The position numbers and the translations under genes were made by a program. 36,724 nucleotides of DNA from positions 1-36,724 of the forward strand of contig JAFGRC010000101.1 of the NCBI GenBank assembly GCA_016935355.1. Direction: 5' to 3'. The notes below the pieces were generated by a model. It saw only the letters and a program-made list of their open reading frames with translations, was not told where the DNA came from and searched no databases. Each line of letters begins with the position of its first letter. Within the stretch, counting starts at the first letter, position 1. Shown in pieces: positions 8,527 to 17,502 of the stretch. The DNA comes from Bacteroidales bacterium (GTDB taxonomy: Bacteria > Bacteroidota > Bacteroidia > Bacteroidales > UBA10428).

Positions 8527-8973
8527 TTATTCCCTGATTTTATATTCCCTGGTCCATTCCTCAGACCTGCCAATGAACTTCATTCCCAGCACATATCCCT
8601 TGAGCGTCAGTTTATTATTATTGTTGCCTTCAAACCACATATAACAATCATAAGTCTTTCCGTTGTCCGGATCATAAACGGTCCCGTCCTCCCATTGTTT
8701 CTTGTTTGCATTGTATATAAAATCCTTCAATATTACCGATCCCAGAATTTTATTGTTTCTGAGTCTTTCATCCGGATTGTTGACGTCAAGTTCGTCTACA
8801 TCCTCCTTTTTCCATTCAACTCTTCCGTAATATTTTCCATTGTCGGCTTTGTAAATTCTTACCTGTGAGGTCCCTTTGGCAGGAACCCAGATGCCTGCAA
8901 TGTTATCTGCCTGGGCAAACACATAAGCACCAGAAAAAAGCAGGAAAGCAAGGATGAGAAGATTTTTCTTCAT
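8527..8973 (-). CDS. DUF2147 domain secreted protein
   Basis: This 148-residue protein starts with a clear signal peptide (MKKNLLILAFLLFSGAYVFAQ, cleaved after about residue 20). The mature part matches DUF2147, with GIWVPAKGTSQVRIYKADNGKYYGRVEW near the start, NPDERLRNNKILGSVILKDF in the middle and a C-terminal DPDNGKTYDCYMWFE / LTLKGYVLGMKFIGRSEEW region. The family is predicted to form a small exported beta-barrel (lipocalin-like), but its function is not established. It is the last gene of an operon behind thyA and folA, 11 nt after folA. That link to folate metabolism may be positional only. Confidence 0.88.
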   Translation of the reverse strand: MKKNLLILAFLLFSGAYVFAQADNIAGIWVPAKGTSQVRIYKADNGKYYGRVEWKKEDVDELDVNNPDERLRNNKILGSVILKDFIYNANKKQWEDGTVYDPDNGKTYDCYMWFEGNNNNKLTLKGYVLGMKFIGRSEEWTREYKIRE

Positions 8974-8984
8974 GGTCTGTAAAT

Positions 8985-9506
8985 TTAAATTGATATTCTT
9001 TCTGATAAAGTTAATTTTTTTCTTTTTAATATGACATATTCATAAGGAAAGTCATGCATGTCATCCGGTTCGATCCGTTCTTTTGAGATTTCCTCCCATT
9101 CATCGGGATTGATCTCGGGAAAGAACGTATCTGCATCAAAAGTTTTATGTATCCTGGTCAGGTATAGTTTTTGAGTAAATGGCAAGAACTGACGGTATAC
9201 AGAAGCCCCGCCAATAATGAAATGCTCCCGGTGGCCCTCACACTTTTTAATGGCTTCCTTAATGGAATAAACGGTTTCACAGCCGACGAACTTTTCCTGC
9301 TTGTTATCGGTGATCACTATATTTTTCCGGTTCCTGAGCGGTCCGCCGGGAAGAGATAAGAAGGTGTTTCTGCCCATAATTACAGTATGATCCGTTGTAA
9401 TCTTCCTGAACCGCTTCAGATCACCCGGAATGTGACATAAAAGCCGGTTGTTCCTGCCGATACCGTTATTCTCATCCAGTGCAACGATAATGGAAAAGCG
9501 CTTCAT
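8985..9506 (-). CDS. folA: Dihydrofolate reductase
   Basis: This enzyme reduces dihydrofolate to tetrahydrofolate with NADPH in the cytoplasm. It is 173 residues long, normal for the family. The N-terminus MKRFSIIVALDENNGIGRNNRL is the standard first strand and Met20-type loop. HIPGDLKRFRKIT supplies the catalytic acid (Asp29, equivalent to Asp27 of E. coli). VIMGRNTFLSLP and FIIGGASVYRQFLP form the cofactor and substrate sites. The pairing with thyA 12 nt upstream is classic: ThyA makes the dihydrofolate that FolA recycles. Confidence 0.97.
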   Translation of the reverse strand: MKRFSIIVALDENNGIGRNNRLLCHIPGDLKRFRKITTDHTVIMGRNTFLSLPGGPLRNRKNIVITDNKQEKFVGCETVYSIKEAIKKCEGHREHFIIGGASVYRQFLPFTQKLYLTRIHKTFDADTFFPEINPDEWEEISKERIEPDDMHDFPYEYVILKRKKLTLSERISI

Positions 9507-9518
9507 GTTTAACGGTAT

Positions 9519-10313
9519 TTAAATGGAAATTTCACCTTTAATATGGGGATGCGGATCATAATGATCCAGGATAAAATCCTCAAAAGAAAAATCAAAAATA
9601 CTGTTCACCTCCGGATTGATTTTAAGTTCCGGAAGCGGTCTCGGATTTCTTGAAAGCTGCAACCTGACCTGTTCAAGGTGGTTTTTATAAATGTGTGCAT
9701 CTCCGAATGTATGTATGAATTCACCCGGTCTTAGCTTAGTAACCTGGGCTACCATCATCAGCAATAATGAATATGAAGCGATGTTGAACGGCACACCGAG
9801 AAAAATATCGGCACTTCGCTGATAAAGCTGGCATGAAAGGATATTGTCTGCGACATAAAACTGAAAAAGAACATGGCATGGCGGCAACGCCATATTTTCA
9901 AGATCAGCCACATTCCAGGCACTTACCAGGTGGCGACGTGAATCCGGATTGGTATTGATGGACCGGATCAGGGTTTCGATCTGATCAATCGATCCGCCAT
10001 CATATGATGGCCAGTTACGCCACTGGTATCCGTAAATGTGGCCCAGATCACCGTTGTCATCTGCCCATTCATTCCAGATGCTTACTTTATGGTCATTTAA
10101 ATACCTGGTGTTGGTGTCTCCCTGCAAAAACCATAACAGCTCATAGATGATAGACTTTAAATGAAGTTTTTTTGTGGTAAGCAGCGGGAATCCCGCCTGA
10201 AGATCAAAACGCATCTGATATCCAAATGTACTGATGGTTCCTGTACCGGTCCGGTCAGTCTTTTCAATCCCATGATCAAGTACGTGTTGCAGCAAATCCA
10301 GATACTGCTTCAT
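9519..10313 (-). CDS. thyA: Thymidylate synthase
   Basis: This enzyme methylates dUMP to dTMP using methylene-tetrahydrofolate. At 264 residues it has the same length as E. coli ThyA. The catalytic Cys146 lies in [13 protein letters not shown]. The phosphate-binding arginines are in DRTGTGT (20-26) and [11 protein letters not shown] (124-134). [20 protein letters not shown] and GDAHIYKNH complete the nucleotide site. It is the first gene of the thyA-folA-DUF2147 operon. A TAACTTTG box (minus, 10388-10381) lies about 70 nt upstream but has no good -33 partner. Confidence 0.98.
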   Translation of the reverse strand: MKQYLDLLQHVLDHGIEKTDRTGTGTISTFGYQMRFDLQAGFPLLTTKKLHLKSIIYELLWFLQGDTNTRYLNDHKVSIWNEWADDNGDLGHIYGYQWRNWPSYDGGSIDQIETLIRSINTNPDSRRHLVSAWNVADLENMALPPCHVLFQFYVADNILSCQLYQRSADIFLGVPFNIASYSLLLMMVAQVTKLRPGEFIHTFGDAHIYKNHLEQVRLQLSRNPRPLPELKINPEVNSIFDFSFEDFILDHYDPHPHIKGEISI

Positions 10314-10469
10314 TATAATTTTTATTTAATTGACTGGTAAAGTTAATAAAGATGCCTTTCTTCCTTGACATGGACATGTTCAAAGTTATATACATCTGTT
10401 AATTTCTTTTCATTTATGAACATAGGGCCGGTACCAAATTTTAGTATTTTAGCCATGATTTGAACAGCA

Positions 10470-11570
10470 ATGAGCACCACAACCCGGTATATCTTTTATG
10501 CGATAGGAATCATCTTTGTTGTTTTTCTGATCTGGTATTTCAGCAATATTGTAATCTATGTTCTTGTCTCCCTTGTTCTTGCTCTGATAGGCAACCCATT
10601 GTTCAAGCTGTTGGAAAAAGTTAAAATCGGCAGGTTTAACATTCCTGCGGCGATCAGGGCCCTGGTCACTTTACTGGTGATTTTCACCGTGATACTGCTG
10701 TTTTTCGGATTCTTCATACCACTGGTCGTTAACAAAGCTCAGGAACTTTCGCGAATTGACCCGCAAAGATTGCTGGATGAGTTTCAGGGCCCGCTGCAAA
10801 AGATTGAACAATTTATCAATACGTATAAGATCCGACCGGAAAGTTATTTTTCCATTGAGGAAATGATCCAGACGGCAACTTCAAAAATCAATGTCTCACA
10901 ACTGGCAAAAACTTTCGGATCAATTGCCGGGTGGCTCGGCAATACTTTTATTGCAATATTTGCCATAGCATTTATCACATTTTTCTTTTTAAAAGATGAA
11001 AAGCTCTTTTCAAATGCTATGCTTTCTTTAATTTCCGATAAACATGTGGAAGCAGCATCCAACGCAATGAACACTTCCAATCAGATCCTTTCAAGATATA
11101 TCATAGGTGTGCTGATTGAAATGTTATCAATAATCATACTGAGCACGACAGGATTGTTAATAATCGGATTTACATTCAGAGATGCCATACTGGTGGGATT
11201 TCTGGCCGGCATTTTCAATGTTATTCCTTACCTTGGCCCGGTAATAGGTACCATATTGGGTTTGCTGATTGGTATCCTGACTTATTTCAGCGCATATTCC
11301 GACAGAAATCTGATCGTCCTGATCATCTTAATACTGATCGTTTTTTCCATAGTTCAGCTTTGTGATAACATTATTATCCAACCTGTCGTATATTCAAGAG
11401 GCGTTTATGCACATCCCCTTGAAATCTTTATCGTTTTTCTTATTGCCGGCAGTCTGGGTGGTTTTATCGGCATGATCCTGGCCATACCATCCTACACTGT
11501 TCTCAGAATATTCGCCAAAGAATTTTTTAATAATTTTAAAGCAGTGAGGAGTATAACACGTAATATTTAA
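10470..11570 (+). CDS. AI-2E family transporter (YdiK/PerM type permease)
   Basis: This is an inner-membrane protein of 366 residues with about seven or eight hydrophobic segments. Two lie at the N-terminus (about 8-44) and one at 65-90. A soluble loop follows (100-145), and then a C-terminal bundle that includes LVGFLAGIFNVIPYLGPVIGTILG. That GxxNxIPYxGPxxG segment is the family signature. The family was named after E. coli TqsA, which exports autoinducer-2. Other members act as Na+/H+ antiporters or have no known substrate, so the cargo here cannot be inferred. The next gene starts 4 nt later and is probably cotranscribed, although it is functionally unrelated. Confidence 0.9.
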   Translation: MSTTTRYIFYAIGIIFVVFLIWYFSNIVIYVLVSLVLALIGNPLFKLLEKVKIGRFNIPAAIRALVTLLVIFTVILLFFGFFIPLVVNKAQELSRIDPQRLLDEFQGPLQKIEQFINTYKIRPESYFSIEEMIQTATSKINVSQLAKTFGSIAGWLGNTFIAIFAIAFITFFFLKDEKLFSNAMLSLISDKHVEAASNAMNTSNQILSRYIIGVLIEMLSIIILSTTGLLIIGFTFRDAILVGFLAGIFNVIPYLGPVIGTILGLLIGILTYFSAYSDRNLIVLIILILIVFSIVQLCDNIIIQPVVYSRGVYAHPLEIFIVFLIAGSLGGFIGMILAIPSYTVLRIFAKEFFNNFKAVRSITRNI

Positions 11571-11574
11571 AACA

Positions 11575-12414
11575 GTGACCTTCTACCGGAAAAAAATATT
11601 GATTCTCTCATTTCTATGTGCTTTCAGTGTTTCAGCCCTGGCACAATATGATTTTAATGTAAATGTCACAGAAGGCTGCACACCGCTGAAAGTAAAATAT
11701 ACATTCGTAAGCTCTGCATTGGTAGACACGATTGATACTTACTACTGGGACTTTGGTAACGGACAAACGAGTAACCTGCCGGATCCTGACACCATTGTTT
11801 ATAATAATGCAGGTGCATTCACTCCGACGCTCGTTTTGAATAACAGGACTGATCTCATGATCATCAAACCCGACCTGCTGACGGTTCACCGGACGGTTCA
11901 GGCTGATTTCAGGTATTATGACACGGTGTCTTACTATACCTATGTTTTTGAACATGCGGATATACTTGATAATACTGCCACCTATGATTTTCTGTGGAAC
12001 TTCGAAGATGTTGGTACAAGGACAGGTCAAATTGAGATCGTTACATTTCCGCGAATTGACAGTTTTCAGGTATCGTTGACGGTAAACGATAATTTTGGAT
12101 GCACAAGTACAGTCAGCAAGCTTGTCATTATTCTTGAAAATATTAAAGTTCAAAATGTTTTTACGCCCAATGGGGATAACATCAATGATTTCTTTATGAT
12201 CAGCAGCAATGGAAGCTATCCTTTAAATCTTAAGATTTTCACCCGGTCAGGTGTTCTTGTATATGAAAATGAGGGCTTTACAATTACATGGGACGGGCGT
12301 ACGGCGTCCGGTCAGGAATTAAATTCCGGCGTTTATTTTTATGTGCTGAAAGCTCTCGCAGGTGATCCGTCCGACCGCTACAACAAATCCGGAGTGCTGT
12401 ATCTGTATAAATAA
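11575..12414 (+). CDS. PKD-domain secreted protein with T9SS type B sorting domain
   Basis: This 279-residue protein begins at a GTG 4 nt after the permease gene. A signal peptide (KKILILSFLCAFSVSALAQ) is followed by one or two PKD-like immunoglobulin-fold domains: FNVNVTEGCTPLKVKYTF, then YYWDFGNGQTSNLPDP and LWNFEDVGTRTGQIE. The last 85 residues form a gliding-motility-associated type B C-terminal domain, VFTPNGDNINDFFMI, then LKIFTRSGVLVYENEG, TWDGRTASGQELNSGVYFYVL and a final LYLYK. This marks it as cargo of the type IX secretion system, exported across the outer membrane. There is no enzymatic domain, so an adhesive or structural surface role is likely. A weak terminator follows. Confidence 0.92.
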   Translation: MTFYRKKILILSFLCAFSVSALAQYDFNVNVTEGCTPLKVKYTFVSSALVDTIDTYYWDFGNGQTSNLPDPDTIVYNNAGAFTPTLVLNNRTDLMIIKPDLLTVHRTVQADFRYYDTVSYYTYVFEHADILDNTATYDFLWNFEDVGTRTGQIEIVTFPRIDSFQVSLTVNDNFGCTSTVSKLVIILENIKVQNVFTPNGDNINDFFMISSNGSYPLNLKIFTRSGVLVYENEGFTITWDGRTASGQELNSGVYFYVLKALAGDPSDRYNKSGVLYLYK

Positions 12415-12451
12415 TTCTGTCACTTAACAGACCTTTTATTTTCTTTATAAC

Positions 12452-12487
12452 CTGATCCTTTTATATCTTGGGATCAGATTTGCTTTT
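12452..12487 (+). terminator. Possible weak terminator after the T9SS cargo gene
   Basis: CTGATCC (12452-12458) pairs with GGATCAG (12471-12477) and is followed by ATTTGCTTTT. The stem is only 7 bp and the T run is interrupted, so termination may be partial. Confidence 0.45.
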
Positions 12488-12508
12488 CAACAGCTTTTTT
12501 TCAATACG

Positions 12509-14773
12509 ATGAATTTCAGATTTATATATATTGCCATGACGCTCATGTCAGGCATCTCCCTGGTTTCACCGGCACAGAACCCTGTACAAGAAAGACCTAA
12601 AGTAGGTCTGGTATTAAGTGGCGGTGGAGCCAAAGGACTTGCGCACATTGGTGTGCTGCAGGTTCTGGAGAAAGCTGGTATTCAACCCGACTATATCAGC
12701 GGTACCAGCATGGGCAGCATTGTCGGAGGATTGTATGCCATTGGTTACACGGCGGAAGAATTATCGCAACTTAACAGGAACGCCGACTGGAATACTTTGC
12801 TTTCGGATAATATTCCCATGAAAAATATTGCAATGGATGAAAAAGAGGAATTCAACCAATACATGATCGAGTTGCCATTGAAGGATCGCCGTATTGGCCT
12901 GCCTGCCGGACTCCTCGAAGGACAAAATCTTTCCATGTTCCTTTCTGAGCTGACTTGGAGAACCATTGGCTTTGAGGATTTTAACAGTTTTCCCTATCCT
13001 TTTGTATGCAATGGTACAGAAATCATCAATGGTGAAATCATTGAATTCAGATCGGGTGATCTGGCAAGGGCTATGCGGGCGAGTATGGCTATTCCAAGCG
13101 TGTTCTCACCGGTGCAGATCGACAGCAGCAAGGTCGTGGTTGACGGAGGGATCATCCGCAATTTTCCGGTTGAAGAGGTCAGGAAAATGGGCGCTGATAT
13201 CGTCATCGGGGTTTATACAGGCTTCAAGGAGAATATTACATCAGATGACCTCTCATCACTTGACAGGATCCTGACCCGGTCATCCGCTTTATACGGGATA
13301 AATGATACCAGAGCGCAGGAAAAACTGGTAGACATCATGATCATGCCCGATCTGGTCAATTTCTCATCCACCGACTTCAGCAAGAACATTGAAATAGAAG
13401 AAGCCGGAGTTAAAGCGGCAGAAGAACTTTATTCAAAACTTAAAGCTCTTGCTGATTCTCTTGACGGTTACGGGAATAAAGAAAAACCATCCATGCTTTA
13501 CGATAAGGACAGTATTTTTATTGAAAGTATACAGGTAAATAATCTGAAATTCCTTGAGGCTGACCTGGTAAAAGGAATTCTTGATGTTTCTGAAAATGAT
13601 TATATCACAAAAGAAGAGTTGTTTGCTGCATTTGACAGGCTTTTCGGTGCCCTGTATTTCGAAAAACTCACATACCGTTTAACTCATGAAGGAATGGGGT
13701 ACCGGCTAATCCTGGATGTCAGGGAAAAACCTGTTTCATCGATAAAGGCATCCGTACATTATGACAACTTATACGGTGCAGGTTTAATCGTAAATTTTAC
13801 GAATAAAAATTTCCTGCTGTCCAATACAAAGTTTACAGTTGTTGCTGATCTGAGCAAATATCCGCAAGCCCGGCTTTATTATTGCAAATATATCGGCATG
13901 CATAAAAACTTTCTCGCTGCTTCCGATAATTATTACGAATCCAATGAGATTCCAGTATACCTTGAAGCCAACCGCATCGGTTACTTCAGTCAGCAACATT
14001 TCACATCCGACCTGCTGATAAAATATTCCATTAATCTGAACCAACAACTGGGTTTCGGGGTCTTGTTCGAATATTCTGCCGTTTATCCCGATAAGGCCAT
14101 GCAGGAATTCTTCCCGGATGAATTCAATTATAAAAGATACGGATTCCATGGTTTTGGTTTATCCGGATATTACAAGCTCAATACCCTCGACAACATGTTC
14201 ATACCATCCCAGGGAAGTGCTGCAACTTTATTTCTGAAGGGCATTTATTCACCGGATCTCGATTTGAAATACCTTTCAGATACAATTCAAAGCCGGCCTT
14301 CAATCAATTCTTTCGGCAAACTGCAATTCGATTATGATAATTACGTTTCTTTGCGTAACAAATTCATATTCAACACAGGATTGTCTTTCGGACTCAGCGA
14401 TGATGAACTTCTGACATCTGATTATTTTTTTGTTGGCGGATATAAGAACAATCTCAGAAGAAATCACATCAGTTTTGCAGGTTATGATCTTGGCGAATTC
14501 GTCGCAAGCAATTTTATCAAGGCAAAATTCGGCATGAATTACCGCCCTTTCAATAATTTTCAATTTGAACTGCTGTTCAATGCCCTTTTGGGATCAAACC
14601 GTTTTGAAGATCTGATCCAGTCAGCCCTGCTTTTCGATAAAGAATCACTGACTTTGGGATATGGTGGCGGCCTCACCTATAATACGCCCCTTGGCCCTTT
14701 AAACATGTTTGTGTCCGGCAATAACAAGGATGGCAAAATCCGGTGGCATTTCAATATGGGCTTTAATTTTTAA
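12509..14773 (+). CDS. Patatin-like phospholipase with POTRA and outer-membrane barrel (type Vd-like)
   Basis: This 754-residue protein has a signal peptide (1-22, ending SPAQ) and a complete patatin domain. The oxyanion loop is GGGAKG (38-43), the nucleophile is Ser67 in GTSMG, and the catalytic Asp212 is in DGG. Residues of about 330-405 look like one POTRA domain (ESIQVNNLKFLEADLVKGIL through YRLILDVREKPV). The rest is rich in alternating aromatic strands and ends WHFNMGFNF, with a terminal aromatic typical of outer-membrane barrels. This layout matches type Vd autotransporters such as PlpD and FplA, in which the barrel presents the lipase at the surface. Surface exposure here is inferred. 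The stop codon overlaps that of the convergent sodB-like gene. Confidence 0.93.
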   Translation: MNFRFIYIAMTLMSGISLVSPAQNPVQERPKVGLVLSGGGAKGLAHIGVLQVLEKAGIQPDYISGTSMGSIVGGLYAIGYTAEELSQLNRNADWNTLLSDNIPMKNIAMDEKEEFNQYMIELPLKDRRIGLPAGLLEGQNLSMFLSELTWRTIGFEDFNSFPYPFVCNGTEIINGEIIEFRSGDLARAMRASMAIPSVFSPVQIDSSKVVVDGGIIRNFPVEEVRKMGADIVIGVYTGFKENITSDDLSSLDRILTRSSALYGINDTRAQEKLVDIMIMPDLVNFSSTDFSKNIEIEEAGVKAAEELYSKLKALADSLDGYGNKEKPSMLYDKDSIFIESIQVNNLKFLEADLVKGILDVSENDYITKEELFAAFDRLFGALYFEKLTYRLTHEGMGYRLILDVREKPVSSIKASVHYDNLYGAGLIVNFTNKNFLLSNTKFTVVADLSKYPQARLYYCKYIGMHKNFLAASDNYYESNEIPVYLEANRIGYFSQQHFTSDLLIKYSINLNQQLGFGVLFEYSAVYPDKAMQEFFPDEFNYKRYGFHGFGLSGYYKLNTLDNMFIPSQGSAATLFLKGIYSPDLDLKYLSDTIQSRPSINSFGKLQFDYDNYVSLRNKFIFNTGLSFGLSDDELLTSDYFFVGGYKNNLRRNHISFAGYDLGEFVASNFIKAKFGMNYRPFNNFQFELLFNALLGSNRFEDLIQSALLFDKESLTLGYGGGLTYNTPLGPLNMFVSGNNKDGKIRWHFNMGFNF

Positions 14774-15351
14774 GCCAGGTAACGGTTGACAACAACCTCC
14801 CAGTCTATTACATTCCAGAGCGATTGTATATAAAGCGGTCGGCTGTTCTGGTAATCAAGGTAGTAAGCGTGTTCCCAGACATCAATCGTGAGCAGGGGGA
14901 ACAGACCACTGCGGAGCGGATTTCCGGCATTCGGTTCCTGAATAATATCGAGCGTTCCGTCAGACTTTTTAACCAACCATGCCCAGCCCGAACCGAAAAG
15001 TGTAGCTGCAGCATTTGAAAACTCTTCTTTAAAACCTTCAAAGGAACCAAATGTGCCGGTTATCAATTCACCAAGCTTATCATATGGTTCACGTCTGCCA
15101 GCCGGTGAAAAGGTGGCAAAGTAAAAACTATGATTCCATACCTGTGCGCCGTTGTTAAAAATACCTCCCTCTGCTCCCTTTATGATTTGTTCAAGAGTGG
15201 CATTCTCATACTTTGTACCGGGTACAAGTTTGTTCAGATTGTTGACATATCCCTGATGATGCTTACCATAATGAAATTCAATGGTTCTCTTTGAGATATG
15301 CGGCTCAAGAGCATCAGGTGCATAGGGTAATTTGGGCAATTCAAATGACAT
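14770..15351 (-). CDS. sodB: Superoxide dismutase, Fe-type signature
   Basis: This enzyme converts superoxide to oxygen and hydrogen peroxide in the cytoplasm. From the ATG at 15351 it has 193 residues. An upstream TTG at 15381 would add ten atypical residues and was rejected. The metal ligands are His27, His74, Asp157 and His161 (IDVWEHAYY). The outer-sphere glutamine is Gln70 in GAQVWNHSFYF, and the later motif reads PNAGNP with no glutamine. This combination is the classic Fe-SOD pattern, although cambialistic enzymes can share it. It lies 65 bp downstream of the Mn-type gene. Its stop codon overlaps the patatin gene stop through a shared TTAA. Confidence 0.95.
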   Translation of the reverse strand: MSFELPKLPYAPDALEPHISKRTIEFHYGKHHQGYVNNLNKLVPGTKYENATLEQIIKGAEGGIFNNGAQVWNHSFYFATFSPAGRREPYDKLGELITGTFGSFEGFKEEFSNAAATLFGSGWAWLVKKSDGTLDIIQEPNAGNPLRSGLFPLLTIDVWEHAYYLDYQNSRPLYIQSLWNVIDWEVVVNRYLA

Positions 15352-15416
15352 ACTTTTGAGATTTATGGTTTGACCACCCAAAAGTTACAAATTAAAGACG
15401 AGTTTTCAAAAAAAAC

Positions 15417-16013
15417 TTACTGTAATCTGTTCCCGACCGCAGTCCAGTCGATCACATTCCAGAATGCTTCCACATACTCATTTCTGCGATTCTGATATTT
15501 CAGGTAATAAGCATGTTCCCAGACATCAATTCCAAGCAAAGGATTGCCTTGCACTTCAGCGACATCCATCATAGGATTGTCCTGATTGGGTGTGGATGTA
15601 ATGACGAGACGGCTGCCGGACTGAACCAGCCAGGCCCATCCGGATCCGAACCTTGTCAGTGCGGCATTTGAAAATTGCTCCCTGAACTGATCAAACGAGC
15701 CGAAATTCGCTTTTAAAGCATCCAGGAGATCCCCTTCGGGCAGACCACCTCCACCGGGAGTCATGATCTTCCAGAATAAGCTGTGGTTGAAATGACCCCC
15801 TCCGTTATTCCGGACTGCAACTGATAATCTGGAGATACCGGCAAGAATATCCTCAATGGATCCGTTTTCCAGTTGAGTGCCGGAAACCGCATCATTAAGC
15901 TTGCTGACGTATCCCTGGTGATGTTTTGTATGATGAATTTCCATCGTACGTGCATCAATATGTGGCTCAAGTGCCGCATAATCATAATTGAGTTTAGGTA
16001 ATGCAAAAGCCAT
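15417..16013 (-). CDS. sodA: Superoxide dismutase, Mn-type signature
   Basis: This second superoxide dismutase has 198 residues and starts [20 protein letters not shown]. The ligands are His27, His77, Asp163 and His167. The segment before the second ligand is [13 protein letters not shown], and the outer-sphere glutamine is Gln144 in TPNQDNP. In E. coli terms this is the Mn-SOD pattern, with glutamine supplied from the C-terminal half. It differs from its neighbour at exactly the positions that set metal preference. The 153-bp AT-rich gap upstream, shared with divergent waaA, probably holds the promoter. I see no clear operator in it. Confidence 0.95.
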   Translation of the reverse strand: MAFALPKLNYDYAALEPHIDARTMEIHHTKHHQGYVSKLNDAVSGTQLENGSIEDILAGISRLSVAVRNNGGGHFNHSLFWKIMTPGGGGLPEGDLLDALKANFGSFDQFREQFSNAALTRFGSGWAWLVQSGSRLVITSTPNQDNPMMDVAEVQGNPLLGIDVWEHAYYLKYQNRRNEYVEAFWNVIDWTAVGNRLQ

Positions 16014-16166
16014 ATGTTATTATTTTTATGATTATTATTAATTTATGTTAATAAAAAATTATTTTTATTTAGTCTTAATTAATTTTGTATTCATTATAAC
16101 AAGTATTACTCCATAATGTTTATCGCAAGCTGAATTAATTCATATTTTAGTGAGACAATTAGCATA

Positions 16167-17399
16167 ATGACTGCGCTGTATGTAATATCAATCCATCTGA
16201 TCTACATCATCACCGGTTTGTTTGCAATATTCAAACCAAAAGCCAGGTTGTGGATTGAGGGACGCAGAAACTGGAAAAGGAAACTGAATGACCGGTTCCC
16301 GGCCAATGATGATACAATATGGTTCCATGCGGCATCCCTGGGTGAATTTGAACAGGGAAAACCTCTGATCGAAAAGATCAGGCAACGTTATCCGCAGTAC
16401 AAGATTCTGCTGACTTTTTATTCACCGTCCGGTTACGAAGTAAGAAAACACTTTTCCGGCGCCGATTATATTACTTATCTGCCATCCGATACATACCGCA
16501 ATGCCAGATATTTTATTGAAAAGATCAATCCGGCCATCGTATTTTTCATTAAGTATGAATTCTGGTATTTCTATCTGAAAATCCTTCACTCCAAAAACAT
16601 ACCTGTTTATCTCATTTCGGGGATATTCAGAAAAGATCAGATTTTTTTTCGCCGGTACGGCGGCTGGTTCCGGAAAATGCTGTATTTCTTCAGACATCTT
16701 TTTGTGCAACAGCAGGAATCGCTAACCTTGCTAAAGAAAATCGGCATTGATCATGCCACCATCAGCGGGGATACGCGTTTCGATACCGTTTCGGCTGCCG
16801 CTTCATCCGTTCAGCCGGTTGAACCTGTGTCCCGTTTTTTAAATGGTCATCCCTGTATGGTTGCAGGCAGCACATGGCCTGAAGATGAAAAGGTGTTGCT
16901 GAGGATTTTCAACAAGCAGGATGTCCGGCTTAAACTCATCATCGCTCCTCATGAAATCCATGCAGTGCATATCCAAAATATTATTTCCCGGCTCGAAAAA
17001 AACTGCATATTGTATTCGCGGGCTGAAGCATCAGACGGCATTGATGACAATCAGGTGCTGATTATTGACAATATCGGATTGTTACTGCCAATTTACCGGT
17101 ATGCAACCATAGGCTATGTCGGCGGTGGTTTTGGTAAGGGTATTCACAACATTCTGGAACCTGCTGCTTTTGGTATCCCGGTTATTTTCGGCCCAAATTA
17201 CCAGAAATTCAATGAAGCCATCGAATTGATCCGTTTGGGAGGTGCTTTTCATATTGACAAAACAAGTGAACTTGAACACCTGATCATCAAACTGCTATCC
17301 GATACTGATTTTTACAAAAACAGCTCTGCTATTGCGAAAGATTATGTAAAATCCCGCACCGGTGCAACCGAACATATCATCGGTCATGTTTTTCCCTGA
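16167..17399 (+). CDS. waaA: 3-deoxy-D-manno-octulosonic acid (Kdo) transferase
   Basis: This is a GT30 glycosyltransferase that adds Kdo from CMP-Kdo to lipid A precursors at the inner face of the inner membrane. The 410 residues start with a membrane anchor (about 4-24). The N-terminal acceptor domain follows, with the family motif WFHAASLGEFEQGKPLIE, whose Glu in SLGE is the catalytic base, and SPSGYEVRKHFSGADYITYLPSD. The C-terminal donor domain contains VAGSTWPEDE, IIAPHEIHAVHI, YVGGGFGKGIHNILEPAAFGIPVIFGPNY and a late E in KFNEA. All of the expected GT30 landmarks are present. The CMP-Kdo synthetase gene kdsB lies about 1 kb away on the other strand, so two steps of the same pathway sit close together. 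Confidence 0.97.
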   Translation: MTALYVISIHLIYIITGLFAIFKPKARLWIEGRRNWKRKLNDRFPANDDTIWFHAASLGEFEQGKPLIEKIRQRYPQYKILLTFYSPSGYEVRKHFSGADYITYLPSDTYRNARYFIEKINPAIVFFIKYEFWYFYLKILHSKNIPVYLISGIFRKDQIFFRRYGGWFRKMLYFFRHLFVQQQESLTLLKKIGIDHATISGDTRFDTVSAAASSVQPVEPVSRFLNGHPCMVAGSTWPEDEKVLLRIFNKQDVRLKLIIAPHEIHAVHIQNIISRLEKNCILYSRAEASDGIDDNQVLIIDNIGLLLPIYRYATIGYVGGGFGKGIHNILEPAAFGIPVIFGPNYQKFNEAIELIRLGGAFHIDKTSELEHLIIKLLSDTDFYKNSSAIAKDYVKSRTGATEHIIGHVFP

Positions 17400-17502
17400 T
17401 TCGCATCAGGCTTTGCATGTTGGATGTGCACAACAACAGCACATGGAACACAACAGCCAATGATCGGGATATTCAGCTCTGGTTTATATTTAAAAACAAT
17501 CT

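Noticed and set aside
16014-16166. AT-rich gap between sodA and waaA as a replication origin or attachment site
   Set aside because: There are no DnaA-box clusters or direct repeats. It is best read as a divergent promoter region.
17395-17410. CCTGAT/ATCAGG hairpin at the waaA stop as a terminator
   Set aside because: The stem has 6 bp with no T run after it, so termination is not supported.
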